DNA of 33,257 bases from Planctomyces sp. SH-PL62 (GCA_945905295.1 CAMDPX010000060.1:1-33257); one strand, 5' to 3'; positions 1-8,706 are shown, counted from the stretch's first letter. Notes: generated by a model from the sequence alone, not told the origin. A program made the numbers and translations.

Positions 1-60
1 CGTCAGCCCCCCCGGTGGAGTCGCGAACTCACCGGGGGGCTGACGCCGCCCCGCTCGCCA
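1..60. repeat. Palindromic repeat family A, copy 1 (left end cut by window)
   Basis: Positions 31-60 are identical to the right arm of the copy at 3036-3121. Positions 1-16 are the inner part of the left arm, which has one extra C in its C-run; the rest of that arm lies outside the window. The copy sits 11 bases beyond the stop codon of the A2M gene. It could fold in transcripts leaving that gene, but no T-run follows, so a terminator role is not supported. Confidence 0.85.
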
Positions 61-71
61 AATGGTCTGAC

Positions 72-3000
72 TCACGGAGTGATCCGGACTCGCAGCGGGT
101 CGGTCCAGTGCTTCTGCTCGGCGGTGTAGTAGAGGTACGCTCGCGAGGCCGGAGCGGTGTACTCGCCGGGGATGGCTGCGTTCAGAGTGATCGCGAATCG
201 GTGCTCGGCCTGCGGGTGGATCGTTCGCCAATAGCAGAGGACTTCGCGCGGTCGCAGTTCGTAGTAATCGAATGCGCCGGCGTCGCGGAGTTCGTTGAGC
301 TCTTCCGCTCGCGGTTCCAATCCAGCCGGAAGTCCGAGCACCGCGACGGTCATCGGCAGCCCGCGCGCAGTCGTGTTCTTCAGCACCGCTTCGAGACGCA
401 CCGTGTCGCCGGCCCCGATCGTTGGCAGTGTCGTGTTCTCATTCAGCAGCTTGGCCGAGAGTCTCACCGGGCAATTCGAATCGCTCGGCGGCTTCGGCGT
501 GTGGTAGAGCACTTCCAGCGCGAACGACAGACGACCGAATCCAGGAGCACGCAGTTCGAGTTCCGTCTCTCCCGGCACCAGCTTCGAGCCGATCCCGGTC
601 AGTTCGATCGTGGAACTGGCGTCCGTCCCTTCGGGCAGAGTCATCTGTGCCAGCACCTCTTGATCGCGCACGACTTGCAGCGATCCGCCGCGACGAGCAA
701 CTCCCGCCGTCTTCGCGAAGCCCACCAGAGCCTTCAGCGCCAGAACCGTCGCTTGCGTCGAACCAAAGCCGCCGTGTCCTTGGCGATGAGTGACAATCCA
801 CTTCGCGGCTCGGTCGGCCGAGCCGTTGAATTTCGGGCTCTTCAGCCAGGCGATCGTGGCCAGCGCGGTCGTTTCCATCTGCAGCGACAATCCACCGCTT
901 TGCGTCACGGTGGTAGAGCCGGTCAGGCTGCCATCCACCGCTTGCAGTTCGGTCAGCGTTTGCAGAAGACGTTCGCCATCGGCCGTTCGTCCTGCATTGA
1001 GCAACGCCGCAGCCGAGAGCGCGACTAAGTACGAATCACGCGAAGCGTTCGCGACGGCAGTGAGATGATCGAGTTCGGTTTTGAGATCTGAACTTGGAGT
1101 TTTGGAATTCGCCGCAGCATCGGCTTCCGTCAGTGCCCACAGCACGTAGGCATCGACGATGTCTTGCTGCACCGACCAGACATGCAGATGTCGCGGGTTG
1201 CGATGGAAGCCTCCCTGTCCGTTGCGGCGATTGAGCAACCAAGTTCGCGTCCGTTCCACCATCACGGCATCGACCGGCATGACTTCGGCCATGTCGTGAT
1301 ACTGCATCAGCCCAAAGGCGGTGAGTGCCTCGTGGCCGGGATCGCTGCCGAACCATTCGTAGCCGCGCTGCTTGCACTCGAAGCTGGTCAGCTTCTGATA
1401 ACCGCGATCGAGGAAGTCTTTCGCCTTCCGAGTGACGGCGGGATTCGCGAGCTGATTCTGCTGGAGATACTGCAACGCCATCGTATTGGGATAGTTCGTG
1501 GAGGTAGTTTGCTCGAAGCAGCCGTGCGGTTCACCGAGGATGCTCTCGGCGCCTGACAGCAGATCGGCCAGCGGCGACGGATACGCTCGCAGCGTGACCG
1601 CCAGCGAACCGGGGACGGCATCGCTGGGAATCTTCAGTTTCAACCGTTCGGTGCCGTTGATGACTCCGGCCAGCGATTCGCGAATCGGATAGCCGCTCGG
1701 AGCGACATGCAGTTTGCGCCGCACGGCATCGTTGAATCCTCCAGCAATGCCTCGCAGCTCGATGAACGCATCCGACTCGGCCGAGCCGTGTGTGACATTC
1801 AGCGAGATGTGCTCGCGGCGTTGATCGTTGGCCGCGACCGTGACGCTGCGAGATTTGTCGCCGACCACTTGCAGTGTTCCATCCGCCGACAATCCGATCT
1901 GCACTTGTTGTTGCTCGGACGTGCGATTGATGACCGCGACCGGCAGGTCGATGCGATCGCCGGTCGTGACCTCCAGCGGCAGCTTCGGTTCGATTTGGAA
2001 CGGCAGCCGAGACAGCACCTCGCCACCACCGGAGCCGATGCGGCCATCGCCGGTGTGTGCGTCGGCCAGGACTCGGAAGGTCGTCACCGAATCGGACAGG
2101 TCGAAGCGAATCGTCGCCTCGCCATTCGCGTCGGTGATCAGCAGCGGTTGCCAGAACAACGTCTCGGTGAAGTCTTCGCGCAGTCCCGATTCGCGTCGCA
2201 CATGTCGGTGAGCATACTCGCGCACCGGAAACCGCAACTCATCGAGCAACTGGTTACTCAGCCCATCGGCATCCAACCCGCGAGCTTCCAACAAGCGCCG
2301 CAAGTCGTTCGCACTGAGCAATCGTGTCGCAGGCTGATCCTTGCCAGAATTAAAAGGTGCTCCCGCTCCACCGCCGGCGAGGTTCTTGCCCTCGTCAACC
2401 ACGAATGGCTTCGCGGCCGGATCACTGGGTTCACGACGACTCGCCTTAGGAACGATTGCCGGCGGAGTCGCTCGAAACCTGCGGTTCTCGTTGTCTGCGA
2501 GCTTAGCCGCATCCACGAAACGCAAAGCTTCGCTCGACGCCTCGGAGGGCGAGCTTCGATCAAACATCATGTCCGATACGGGTGCTGATGATCCCTGAGC
2601 CATACCTCGCACAACGCTTTTGGATGCCGCGGCTTTCGGTCCCAGATCCTCACCCCCAGTGCAACCAACCAGCCAACAGGACGTCCCCGCTGTGGCGAGC
2701 CACAGCCAGGCTCCTACACCGGTGGCCGTCTTCCAGCGCGGACGCATCAGGATCGAAAGCAGCCACGCGGTGAGAATCACGACCAACACGACGCGGCTGT
2801 CGTCCAGCAGTTGGCTCCACGCGGCGTTCATTTTCCGCGAGTGGATTCCCGCCTGTTCGTTGATCACCGGCCCGTTATCGAACTCCGCCGGTTGATTCGC
2901 TTGGCCGTCGAGGTCGATGAGCTTGGCGACTTGCTGACGAAAGTCCGGATTCGGCTCCGATGTGTTCTGCACAACGAACCGCCGCCAGCCCTGAGTTCCC

Positions 3001-5339
3001 AGTAGCAGATCGACCGCCTCAGCCGCCGATGCCATTGGCGAGCGGGGCGGCGTCAGCCCCCCGGTGCGTTCGCCAATTCTTTCGCCATCAAACCGGGGGG
3101 CTGACGCCGCCCCGCTCGCCAGAGAATCGGGTAGATAAAAGTTCGCGTGCTCCAGATCCTCCGGCTTGTTGATCTCGCTGGTGAGCAGGAAGTGCGTGCG
3201 CAGCGTCGGCCGCTCGTGTTCATCGAGACTCAACGCCGCATCGTCGACGACGGTGACCCCCAACATCGCAGCCGTCGGCCGGTCATGCTCATCGGTGACT
3301 TGCAGAGTCAGCCGCAACGGATCGCCGGGCGACGCGTGGGGCACGTTTTCAACGTGCCCGTCCGATTTGTTTTGTCTCGGCCCATTCAGAGTCGTTGCCT
3401 GGCCGGGCACGTTGGAAACGTGCCCCACGAGACGTACTCGCAACTTCGCGTCGCTCTGACGAAACACCAATCGCTCAACCAGCGGAGTCGCCGGAGTCGT
3501 CAGCGTGTTGGACACCGTCAGCCGGATCACTCCGCCGACGTTGGCCGCGATCGGCAGCTTCAACGAAGTGCTCCCGCGAGCGAGCGTGAACTTCGACTCG
3601 CCCACGCTGACGCCACGACACGATGCCTTCACCAGAATCGGCAACGGAGAATCCGTGCGGACTTTGAACGAGATCGCTTCATCCGCCGCAAACACTCCGC
3701 TTCCGGTGTCGAGCACCGGCAGGCCACTGGTCACTGCGGGCAACTCCGGCGCGTTTGTCACGTCGACTGGCCGAGCGACCTTTAGCACATATCGTTCGCC
3801 GCGAGATGGAGTGAATCGAAAACTGCCCATTCCGTCACGCACCGTCTCCGCACGAGCAACCTCGCGGCCTTGTTGATCGAGGATCTGTCCGGCGACATGA
3901 ATCGGTTTGCCGAGCGGATTCCTCGCCGCGAAGTACACGCGGTTCTCCAAGCCGGCGACGAGGTGTCCGCCTTCGGGATAGAAGTCGACTTTCACTTTGC
4001 CGAGCTGAATCGGGATCGTCTTCACCTGCGTCTCCTGAGTGCCGCCGTCGTCAATCGACACGGCCAGTTGCCCGTCGCCATCAGCAATGTGTTGAGGCAA
4101 TCGGAACGAGACGACGCACGTGCCGACTTCGCTGGTCAGCGACTCTTGTCGAGCGACTTCGCGGCCATCGACGGTCGCGGTGATGCGGACCTTCGCCTTC
4201 ACGAGCGGTCCACCTTCGGCTCGCGCGGCGGAGAAGTCCGCTTCGACCAACTCGCCGGGGCCGTGACTGCGACGCTTGAACTCGATGTCCTTCTTGAATC
4301 GCGGCACGCGATATTGCTGCACCAGCAACTTTCGTTGCTCGTCCGGGAAGAACCCATCCAGGCTCTTGGCAACCAGCGTGTACTCGCCCCCCGTCGCCGA
4401 GGCGGGCAACGCGAATGCTCCGTTACCCACTCCACGCTGCGACACGCCGTCACGCTGAGCGTTCGGAACGGCTGCACCGCTGGGATCGCGTAACTCAAAG
4501 TGGATTGGCACATCCACGTCCGCCCGCAACGAATGCCGTTCGAGAGTCAGCGAGCGGAACAAGATCGTCTCCCCCGGCCGATACAGCGGCCGATCGACTG
4601 TGAGATACGTCAGGCACCGCGTCGGCTCCAGCGGCAACGTCGTGTGCGCGGGAGTCATCGAGCCATCAGGTGCGGTCGCGGTCACATGCAGTTGCGAGTC
4701 CTTCGGCAGTTTGAGATTCGAAGGCACAGAGTATTGCACTTTGCCCGATGTGTCGGTGCTCACGTCTTGCCGATGCAGAACCGCGTTCGCCGCGCGGACC
4801 TCGACGTGCAGCATTGCCGGCATGGCGAAGACTCGCCGGTCACCGCGAGTGACCGTGAACTGAAACTGATTCAGCGTCGAGCGCGCTCCGTCAGCAACGC
4901 TCATCGCCTGCAAACGGATCGGCAGCATCGGCGAGTTCGGGAGACGCCGCGTAAATCGCATTCCGACGATTCCGCACATCAGCGCGATCGCCACGCTCGC
5001 AATCATCCGTCGCACGAATCGCCAGCGAGCGACACGTCGCACGTCAGGGATCGGGTGTTCAAAATTCAAAATTGGCCGAGTTGACGCAGCGACGTCGGGT
5101 TTCGCGTAATCGGCCAATTTTGAATTTTGAACACCCGACCCTTTGCGTTTTTCGTGCGGTACGCCGCGCAACTTCGCCGCCTCGGCGAACTGCCCGGTCA
5201 GCTTGAGCACCTCGGCCCAGGCGAGCGCGACGTCCGCCTCGGACTCGATCCGCTTCCGCCATCGTGCTGCTTCGGCGTCGTCGAGCAACCCGTAATGCAA
5301 TTCGAGCAGCGTTTGCTGGATGTTGTTTTCGTTTGACAT
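72..5339 (-). CDS. Membrane-anchored alpha-2-macroglobulin family protein with anti-sigma-like N-terminus
   Basis: Bacterial A2M proteins are thioester protease traps of the envelope. This one has 1755 residues. Residues 1-65 are a cytoplasmic-type helical region (ELHYGLLDDAEAARW) resembling anti-sigma N-termini but without zinc-finger cysteines. A membrane segment lies at about 112-127, followed by MG-type beta domains. Two more hydrophobic segments lie at about 850-866 and 877-897, then the A2M/thioester domain with CFEQ at 1274-1277, so the Cys-Gln thioester pair is kept. I chose the ATG at 5339: the longer frame to 5375 reads into a repeat and encodes a different-looking leader. The ECF sigma gene lies just upstream on the same strand. 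Three unrelated palindromes are inserted in frame at residues about 68-97, 637-669 and 740-768. Family assignment is firm; the sensor role is inference. Confidence 0.9.
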   Translation of the reverse strand: MSNENNIQQTLLELHYGLLDDAEAARWRKRIESEADVALAWAEVLKLTGQFAEAAKLRGVPHEKRKGSGVQNSKLADYAKPDVAASTRPILNFEHPIPDVRRVARWRFVRRMIASVAIALMCGIVGMRFTRRLPNSPMLPIRLQAMSVADGARSTLNQFQFTVTRGDRRVFAMPAMLHVEVRAANAVLHRQDVSTDTSGKVQYSVPSNLKLPKDSQLHVTATAPDGSMTPAHTTLPLEPTRCLTYLTVDRPLYRPGETILFRSLTLERHSLRADVDVPIHFELRDPSGAAVPNAQRDGVSQRGVGNGAFALPASATGGEYTLVAKSLDGFFPDEQRKLLVQQYRVPRFKKDIEFKRRSHGPGELVEADFSAARAEGGPLVKAKVRITATVDGREVARQESLTSEVGTCVVSFRLPQHIADGDGQLAVSIDDGGTQETQVKTIPIQLGKVKVDFYPEGGHLVAGLENRVYFAARNPLGKPIHVAGQILDQQGREVARAETVRDGMGSFRFTPSRGERYVLKVARPVDVTNAPELPAVTSGLPVLDTGSGVFAADEAISFKVRTDSPLPILVKASCRGVSVGESKFTLARGSTSLKLPIAANVGGVIRLTVSNTLTTPATPLVERLVFRQSDAKLRVRLVGHVSNVPGQATTLNGPRQNKSDGHVENVPHASPGDPLRLTLQVTDEHDRPTAAMLGVTVVDDAALSLDEHERPTLRTHFLLTSEINKPEDLEHANFYLPDSLASGAASAPRFDGERIGERTGGLTPPRSPMASAAEAVDLLLGTQGWRRFVVQNTSEPNPDFRQQVAKLIDLDGQANQPAEFDNGPVINEQAGIHSRKMNAAWSQLLDDSRVVLVVILTAWLLSILMRPRWKTATGVGAWLWLATAGTSCWLVGCTGGEDLGPKAAASKSVVRGMAQGSSAPVSDMMFDRSSPSEASSEALRFVDAAKLADNENRRFRATPPAIVPKASRREPSDPAAKPFVVDEGKNLAGGGAGAPFNSGKDQPATRLLSANDLRRLLEARGLDADGLSNQLLDELRFPVREYAHRHVRRESGLREDFTETLFWQPLLITDANGEATIRFDLSDSVTTFRVLADAHTGDGRIGSGGGEVLSRLPFQIEPKLPLEVTTGDRIDLPVAVINRTSEQQQVQIGLSADGTLQVVGDKSRSVTVAANDQRREHISLNVTHGSAESDAFIELRGIAGGFNDAVRRKLHVAPSGYPIRESLAGVINGTERLKLKIPSDAVPGSLAVTLRAYPSPLADLLSGAESILGEPHGCFEQTTSTNYPNTMALQYLQQNQLANPAVTRKAKDFLDRGYQKLTSFECKQRGYEWFGSDPGHEALTAFGLMQYHDMAEVMPVDAVMVERTRTWLLNRRNGQGGFHRNPRHLHVWSVQQDIVDAYVLWALTEADAAANSKTPSSDLKTELDHLTAVANASRDSYLVALSAAALLNAGRTADGERLLQTLTELQAVDGSLTGSTTVTQSGGLSLQMETTALATIAWLKSPKFNGSADRAAKWIVTHRQGHGGFGSTQATVLALKALVGFAKTAGVARRGGSLQVVRDQEVLAQMTLPEGTDASSTIELTGIGSKLVPGETELELRAPGFGRLSFALEVLYHTPKPPSDSNCPVRLSAKLLNENTTLPTIGAGDTVRLEAVLKNTTARGLPMTVAVLGLPAGLEPRAEELNELRDAGAFDYYELRPREVLCYWRTIHPQAEHRFAITLNAAIPGEYTAPASRAYLYYTAEQKHWTDPLRVRITP
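3036..3121. repeat. Palindromic repeat family A, copy 2, in frame inside the A2M gene
   Basis: Arms 3036-3065 and 3092-3121 form a perfect 30-bp inverted repeat with a 26-nt spacer. The right arm is identical to 31-60. Each arm contains an inner GGGGC/GCCCC pairing. It encodes an extra loop of about 30 residues rich in A, S, G and P, between YLPDS and the EAVDLLLG segment. Confidence 0.95.
3335..3429. repeat. Palindromic repeat family B, in frame inside the A2M gene
   Basis: Arms 3335-3360 and 3404-3429 match at 25 of 26 positions around a 43-nt spacer. Each arm folds on itself (GGGCACGTT pairs with AACGTGCCC in the left arm). The protein reads GHVSNVP and GHVENVP from the two arms, a signature of the insert and not of A2M domains. 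Confidence 0.93.
5051..5138. repeat. Palindromic repeat family C, in frame inside the A2M gene
   Basis: Arms 5051-5079 and 5110-5138 form a perfect 29-bp inverted repeat with a 30-nt spacer. The arm is AT-rich in the middle (TTCAAAATTCAAAATT), unlike the GC-rich host gene. It encodes about residues 68-97, between the cytoplasmic N-terminal region and the first membrane segment. Confidence 0.95.
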
Positions 5340-5358
5340 GACTGAACTCACAAAAAGG

Positions 5359-5484
5359 GGAACACTGATCGACACTAATCTTCGCTAATGAATCAGGAAC
5401 AATCCTTGAAACTTGCGGATCGATGTTTGACAGATCTGCTTTTCTGCTTCTTGATTAGTGCTAATTAGTGGCGATTAGTGTTCC
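5359..5484. repeat. Imperfect inverted repeat, family D (ATTAGTG type), between sigma factor and A2M genes
   Basis: Left arm 5359-5397 and right arm 5451-5484 are diverged inverted copies built from the tandem words GATTAGTG, CTAATTAGTG and GCGATTAGTG. The right arm overlaps the last codons and stop of the sigma gene (stop at 5475-5477), so the element supplies that protein's C-terminus. The left arm lies in the A2M leader region. Confidence 0.75.
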
Positions 5485-6026
5485 TGTTGCCTTCCACTTC
5501 CGACGGAAACTCGCAGTTGTTGAATCGCCGCTCGCATCCGTGTCTTCACCGTGCCGAGCGGCAGTGCTGTCGCAGCGGCGATTTGTTCGTAGCTCAGGCC
5601 GCCGTTTTGTCGGAGCAGAAAGACTTCCTGCTCTTCCGGACGGAGCCGCAATAACGCTCGCCGCAGCGAGTCGAGTTGTTCCTCTTGCAGCAGAGCCACA
5701 TCGGGCCCAGTCGCGGTTGCGAGCATCGCAGCATCCTCCGCCAACGGTTGCTTGCGCCGGTTCCACGCCGTGCGACGCAGATCTCGGCCGGTGTTCAACG
5801 CCACGCGAAAGACCCAGGCTTTCAGATCGACGACCTCTTCAATGGGCGGATTCCGCCAGCACTTCAGAAACGTCTCCTGCACCGCGTCGCGAGCGTCTTC
5901 CAAATTTCCCACGAGGTAATACAGCGTCCCCAAGAGCTCGCCGTGCGCAGCCTGAAACAACGCCTCCAGCCGCGTGCCGAAGTCGTCCGCATTTGCTTCA
6001 GAAGCCGGAGCGGCACGAGTCATCAT
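5475..6026 (-). CDS. ECF-type RNA polymerase sigma factor
   Basis: An alternative sigma factor of 183 residues, normal length for the ECF group. Region 2 lies at about residues 22-60 (LVGNLEDARDAVQETFLKCW), where it would bind core polymerase and the -10 element. Region 4 lies at about 125-172, with the helix-turn-helix LSYEQIAAATALPLGTVKTRM for the -35 element. The start is ATGATG, so residue 1 or 2 may be used; no clear Shine-Dalgarno is visible. The A2M gene follows 135 bases downstream on the same strand, and its N-terminal domain is a candidate anti-sigma partner. The last residues and stop fall within repeat family D, so the C-terminus may have been trimmed or replaced by that insertion. 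Confidence 0.93.
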   Translation of the reverse strand: MMTRAAPASEANADDFGTRLEALFQAAHGELLGTLYYLVGNLEDARDAVQETFLKCWRNPPIEEVVDLKAWVFRVALNTGRDLRRTAWNRRKQPLAEDAAMLATATGPDVALLQEEQLDSLRRALLRLRPEEQEVFLLRQNGGLSYEQIAAATALPLGTVKTRMRAAIQQLRVSVGSGRQQEH

Positions 6027-6136
6027 GGGGATTCAGCAGAGAGACGAAGCCATCGCACAATTGGATTTGAGATTCCAGGCGGCTTCGGAAAATTCCCCGA
6101 ATTTGAATGCTGACTCGATCGCGTGCGTCCCTTCGC

Positions 6137-6205
6137 GTTCTCTGCGACCTTCTGTTCCAAGCAAAACGGTTTTGAACAGAAGGCCGCAAAGATCGCAGAG
6201 TGAAC
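6137..6205. repeat. Imperfect inverted repeat, family E
   Basis: The left arm 6137-6156 (ending CCTTCTGTTC) pairs with the right arm 6174-6205 (starting GAACAGAAGG), with a bulge in the right arm. The spacer contains a small CAAAACGGTTTTG palindrome. It lies upstream of the ECF sigma gene and could affect its leader, though no promoter is recognisable. Confidence 0.7.
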
Positions 6206-6215
6206 GCCGAGTACA

Positions 6216-6242
6216 CCCGCGTTCTGGCGAACGCGGCTACGG
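6216..6242. repeat. Solo arm of palindromic repeat family F
   Basis: These 27 bases are the exact reverse complement of the left arm at 26802-26828. They contain the inner hairpin CGTTC/GAACG around TGGC. No second arm is present nearby, so this is a half-unit. Confidence 0.85.
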
Positions 6243-6268
6243 CCAACACGGGGTTTCAAACCATTTGC

Positions 6269-6595
6269 CTACGCAAGGTCGTTCGAGGTGAGCGTGTCTT
6301 GAGCTAAATGGCGGATCGCATGGACGACAACAGCTTGTCCACGGATTTCAAAAACCGCGCGATGGGCTTTGCGGCGGCCAACGCCATAGGTCAGTTCGCG
6401 AACATCGAACGGCACGCGGCCCTGTTCGGGAGCGAACGGACAGCGTTCTGGATTCCGCGATAGCGTTCGCAGAGTGGCCTGAAATCCCTCCAGCCAACGA
6501 ATGGCTTGGTCAGACGAATGATGCTCGGCCCACCACAACGCGGCGTTATACAACTGGATCTTCGCTCTGGGTTGCAGGTGGACTTCAAAAGTCAT
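6269..6595 (-). CDS. RelE/ParE-superfamily toxin
   Basis: Predicted type II toxin of 108 residues. The pattern is typical of RelE/ParE: N-terminal strand, a long helix pair (NAALWWAEHHSSDQAIRWLEGF, about residues 16-37), a NPERCPFAPE turn, then strands with RELTYGVGRRKAHRAVFEI and a final VVVHAIRH strand. RelE members cleave mRNA on the ribosome and ParE members poison gyrase; the sequence does not say which applies. I chose the internal ATG at 6595 over the one at 6604 because it overlaps the antitoxin stop as ATGA, which implies translational coupling. Confidence 0.85.
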   Translation of the reverse strand: MTFEVHLQPRAKIQLYNAALWWAEHHSSDQAIRWLEGFQATLRTLSRNPERCPFAPEQGRVPFDVRELTYGVGRRKAHRAVFEIRGQAVVVHAIRHLAQDTLTSNDLA

Positions 6596-6828
6596 TTCGT
6601 CCATCCGAGCTTTTGCCGGACGTCCTCAAAGGCTTCATCCAATGGCTGTGTGCGTCCTTCTTCAAAGTCCTGATGCCCCGCCAAGAGGTCGGCCACGGTT
6701 GCGTCGCGCTCCTGTTCGGCTCGCCATTGACGCAAACACTCTTCCAGCGACGGGGGCTGGTCTCCTTGTTGCACGCGTTGCGACGCGAAGCGAGAAAACT
6801 GCTGGATTTCCTCGTGGGTGGCGGGCAT
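6592..6828 (-). CDS. Antitoxin partner of the RelE/ParE-like toxin
   Basis: A protein of 78 residues (MPATHEEIQQF...) that ends in the 4-base overlap with the toxin gene. It is charged and helical with no obvious DNA-binding fold; the C-terminal part (QDFEEGRTQPLDEAFEDVRQ) resembles the toxin-wrapping tail of short antitoxins. The frame is open further upstream to 6915, but the ATG at 6828 gives the usual antitoxin size. The function rests on gene order, overlap and size more than on a motif. The pair lies just downstream of aspS on the same strand. Confidence 0.75.
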   Translation of the reverse strand: MPATHEEIQQFSRFASQRVQQGDQPPSLEECLRQWRAEQERDATVADLLAGHQDFEEGRTQPLDEAFEDVRQKLGWTK

Positions 6829-6939
6829 AACTCGTGTCCTGAAATTGCGCCTTTGAACTCGCCATAAAAAGCGACGAACGGCCGACAGGTTAGCCTCGGC
6901 AGTTGACGGGGACAAATCCTTTCTCGCTGAAACTCACAG

Positions 6940-8706
6940 CTACGGCTTCGGCACGTCGGTCTTGATGTGCAGATCGCGAAGTTGTTTGAGATCGACTTCC
7001 GATGGTGCGCCGGTCATCAGGTCGGCGGCCTTCTGGGTTTTCGGGAAGGCGATGACTTCGCGGATGTTGTCGTTGCCGAGGAACATCATCACCCAGCGGT
7101 CGAGCCCCAACGCGATGCCCGCGTGTGGAGGGGCTCCGTGAGCGAGCGCTTCCAGCAGGAAGCCGAAGCGTTCTTGCGCGACTTCGGGCGTGACGCCGAT
7201 GAAGTCGAAGACTTGTTGCTGCACGTCGGGGTCGTGGATGCGGACGCTGCCGCTCGCCGCTTCGTAGCCGTTGCAGACCAGATCATACGACTGAGCACGC
7301 ACGCGGCCGGGGTCGGTCTTCAAGTATTGCAGGTCTTCTTTCACTGGTTGGCAGAACGGATGATGCTCGGCGTCCCACTTCTGTTCTTCTTCGTTCCAGC
7401 CGAACAGCGGGAAATCGAGCAGCCAGGCGACCTTCATGTCGTTCGGGTTGTAGAGATTCAACTCCTTGCCCAAGCGAATGCGCAGCGAAGCCAGCGCTGC
7501 GGAGGTGACCTTATTGGTATCGGCGACGCAGAGGATCAAGTCGCCGTTCTCGGCACCGAACTTCGCGATGATCGCATTCAGTTGTTCTTCGGTGAAGAAC
7601 TTCGTGATCGACGATTCGAGTTTGCCGTCCTTCATTTTGAAGAAGGCCAGCCCCTTCGCGCCGTAGATTTTGACGAACTCGGTCAGCTCGTCGATGTTCT
7701 TGCGGCTGTACTTGTCGGCTGCTCCCTTCGCGCACAGACCGCGGACTCGGCCGCCGTTGGCGATCGTGTCTTTGAAGACGCCGAACGTCGAATCTTTCAC
7801 GATTTCGCCGAGGTCTTGCAGTTCCATGCCGAACCGCAGATCGGGCTTGTCGTTGCCGAAGCGTTCCATCGCTTCGCGGTGAGTCAACCGAGTCAGCGGC
7901 AGCGGCAGTTCTTCGCCGCGGATCTCTTTGAAGAGATGGGCCATCAAACCGTCGATCGTGTTGAGGATGTCTTCCTGTTCGACGAACGCCATTTCGACGT
8001 CGATCTGCGTGAACTCCGGCTGGCGATCGGCACGCAGGTCTTCATCGCGGAAGCAGCGAGCGATCTGCATGTAGCGGTCGTAGCCGGCCATCATCAGCAA
8101 CTGCTTGTAAAGCTGAGGCGACTGCGGCAAAGCGAAGAACGTCCCCGGATGCACGCGGCTGGGGACGAGATAATCGCGAGCCCCTTCGGGCGTGCTGCGC
8201 CCCATGATCGGCGTTTCGATGTCGAGGAATCCGTGCTGATCGAAGTAGTCGCGGACGGCTTTCGTCAGCTTATGCCGCAGCATCATCGCCTTCTGCAATT
8301 GCGGTCGGCGGAGGTCGATGTAGCGATACTTCAGCCGCAGCTCTTCGTTCGGCAGCGTGGAAGAACCGGGCTCAAAGGGAGGCGTCTTGGACTTATTGAG
8401 CAGCACCATCGTGGTGACATCGACTTCGACTTGTCCGGTGGCGTGCTTCGGGTTCTCCATCCCTTCGCCGCGAGCCGACACTTTGCCAGTGACCTGCACG
8501 ACGAACTCCGACCGCAACGTTTGAGCGACCTCAAAGGCAGCCGCTTGGTCGGGCTCGAAGACGATCTGCGTAATGCCATATCGATCCCGCAGGTCGATGA
8601 AGATCAACCCGCCGTGATCTCGGCGGGAATCCACCCAACCGCCCAATGTGACTTCTTTCCCGACATCGCCAATCCGCAATTCACCACACGTATGAGTCCG
8701 CAGCAC
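6940..8706 (-). CDS. aspS: Aspartyl-tRNA synthetase, probably non-discriminating
   Basis: Class II synthetase that charges tRNA-Asp, 588 residues (the E. coli enzyme has 590). It has an N-terminal OB-fold anticodon domain ([20 protein letters not shown]), motif 2 with [20 protein letters not shown], the bacterial GAD insertion, and motif 3 with [16 protein letters not shown] chose the GTG at 8706, preceded by GGAAGG about 10 nt upstream, because [10 protein letters not shown] matches the usual family start; an in-frame GTG at 8724 is the alternative. With this start His31 and Gly82 occupy the positions that in known non-discriminating enzymes replace Leu and Lys of the E. coli type. The enzyme may therefore also make Asp-tRNA-Asn, which GatCAB would amidate. 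Confidence 0.97.
   Translation of the reverse strand: MLRTHTCGELRIGDVGKEVTLGGWVDSRRDHGGLIFIDLRDRYGITQIVFEPDQAAAFEVAQTLRSEFVVQVTGKVSARGEGMENPKHATGQVEVDVTTMVLLNKSKTPPFEPGSSTLPNEELRLKYRYIDLRRPQLQKAMMLRHKLTKAVRDYFDQHGFLDIETPIMGRSTPEGARDYLVPSRVHPGTFFALPQSPQLYKQLLMMAGYDRYMQIARCFRDEDLRADRQPEFTQIDVEMAFVEQEDILNTIDGLMAHLFKEIRGEELPLPLTRLTHREAMERFGNDKPDLRFGMELQDLGEIVKDSTFGVFKDTIANGGRVRGLCAKGAADKYSRKNIDELTEFVKIYGAKGLAFFKMKDGKLESSITKFFTEEQLNAIIAKFGAENGDLILCVADTNKVTSAALASLRIRLGKELNLYNPNDMKVAWLLDFPLFGWNEEEQKWDAEHHPFCQPVKEDLQYLKTDPGRVRAQSYDLVCNGYEAASGSVRIHDPDVQQQVFDFIGVTPEVAQERFGFLLEALAHGAPPHAGIALGLDRWVMMFLGNDNIREVIAFPKTQKAADLMTGAPSEVDLKQLRDLHIKTDVPKP

Noticed and set aside
15-1028. Plus-strand open frame of 337 codons, starting in a repeat
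   Set aside because: It is antisense to the thioester half of the A2M gene and begins within a palindromic repeat.
2640-2680. Lipobox-like LVGC in the middle of A2M, as a lipoprotein start
   Set aside because: It is about 895 residues into a continuous reading frame, with no start codon or signal-peptide N-region suited to a separate gene.
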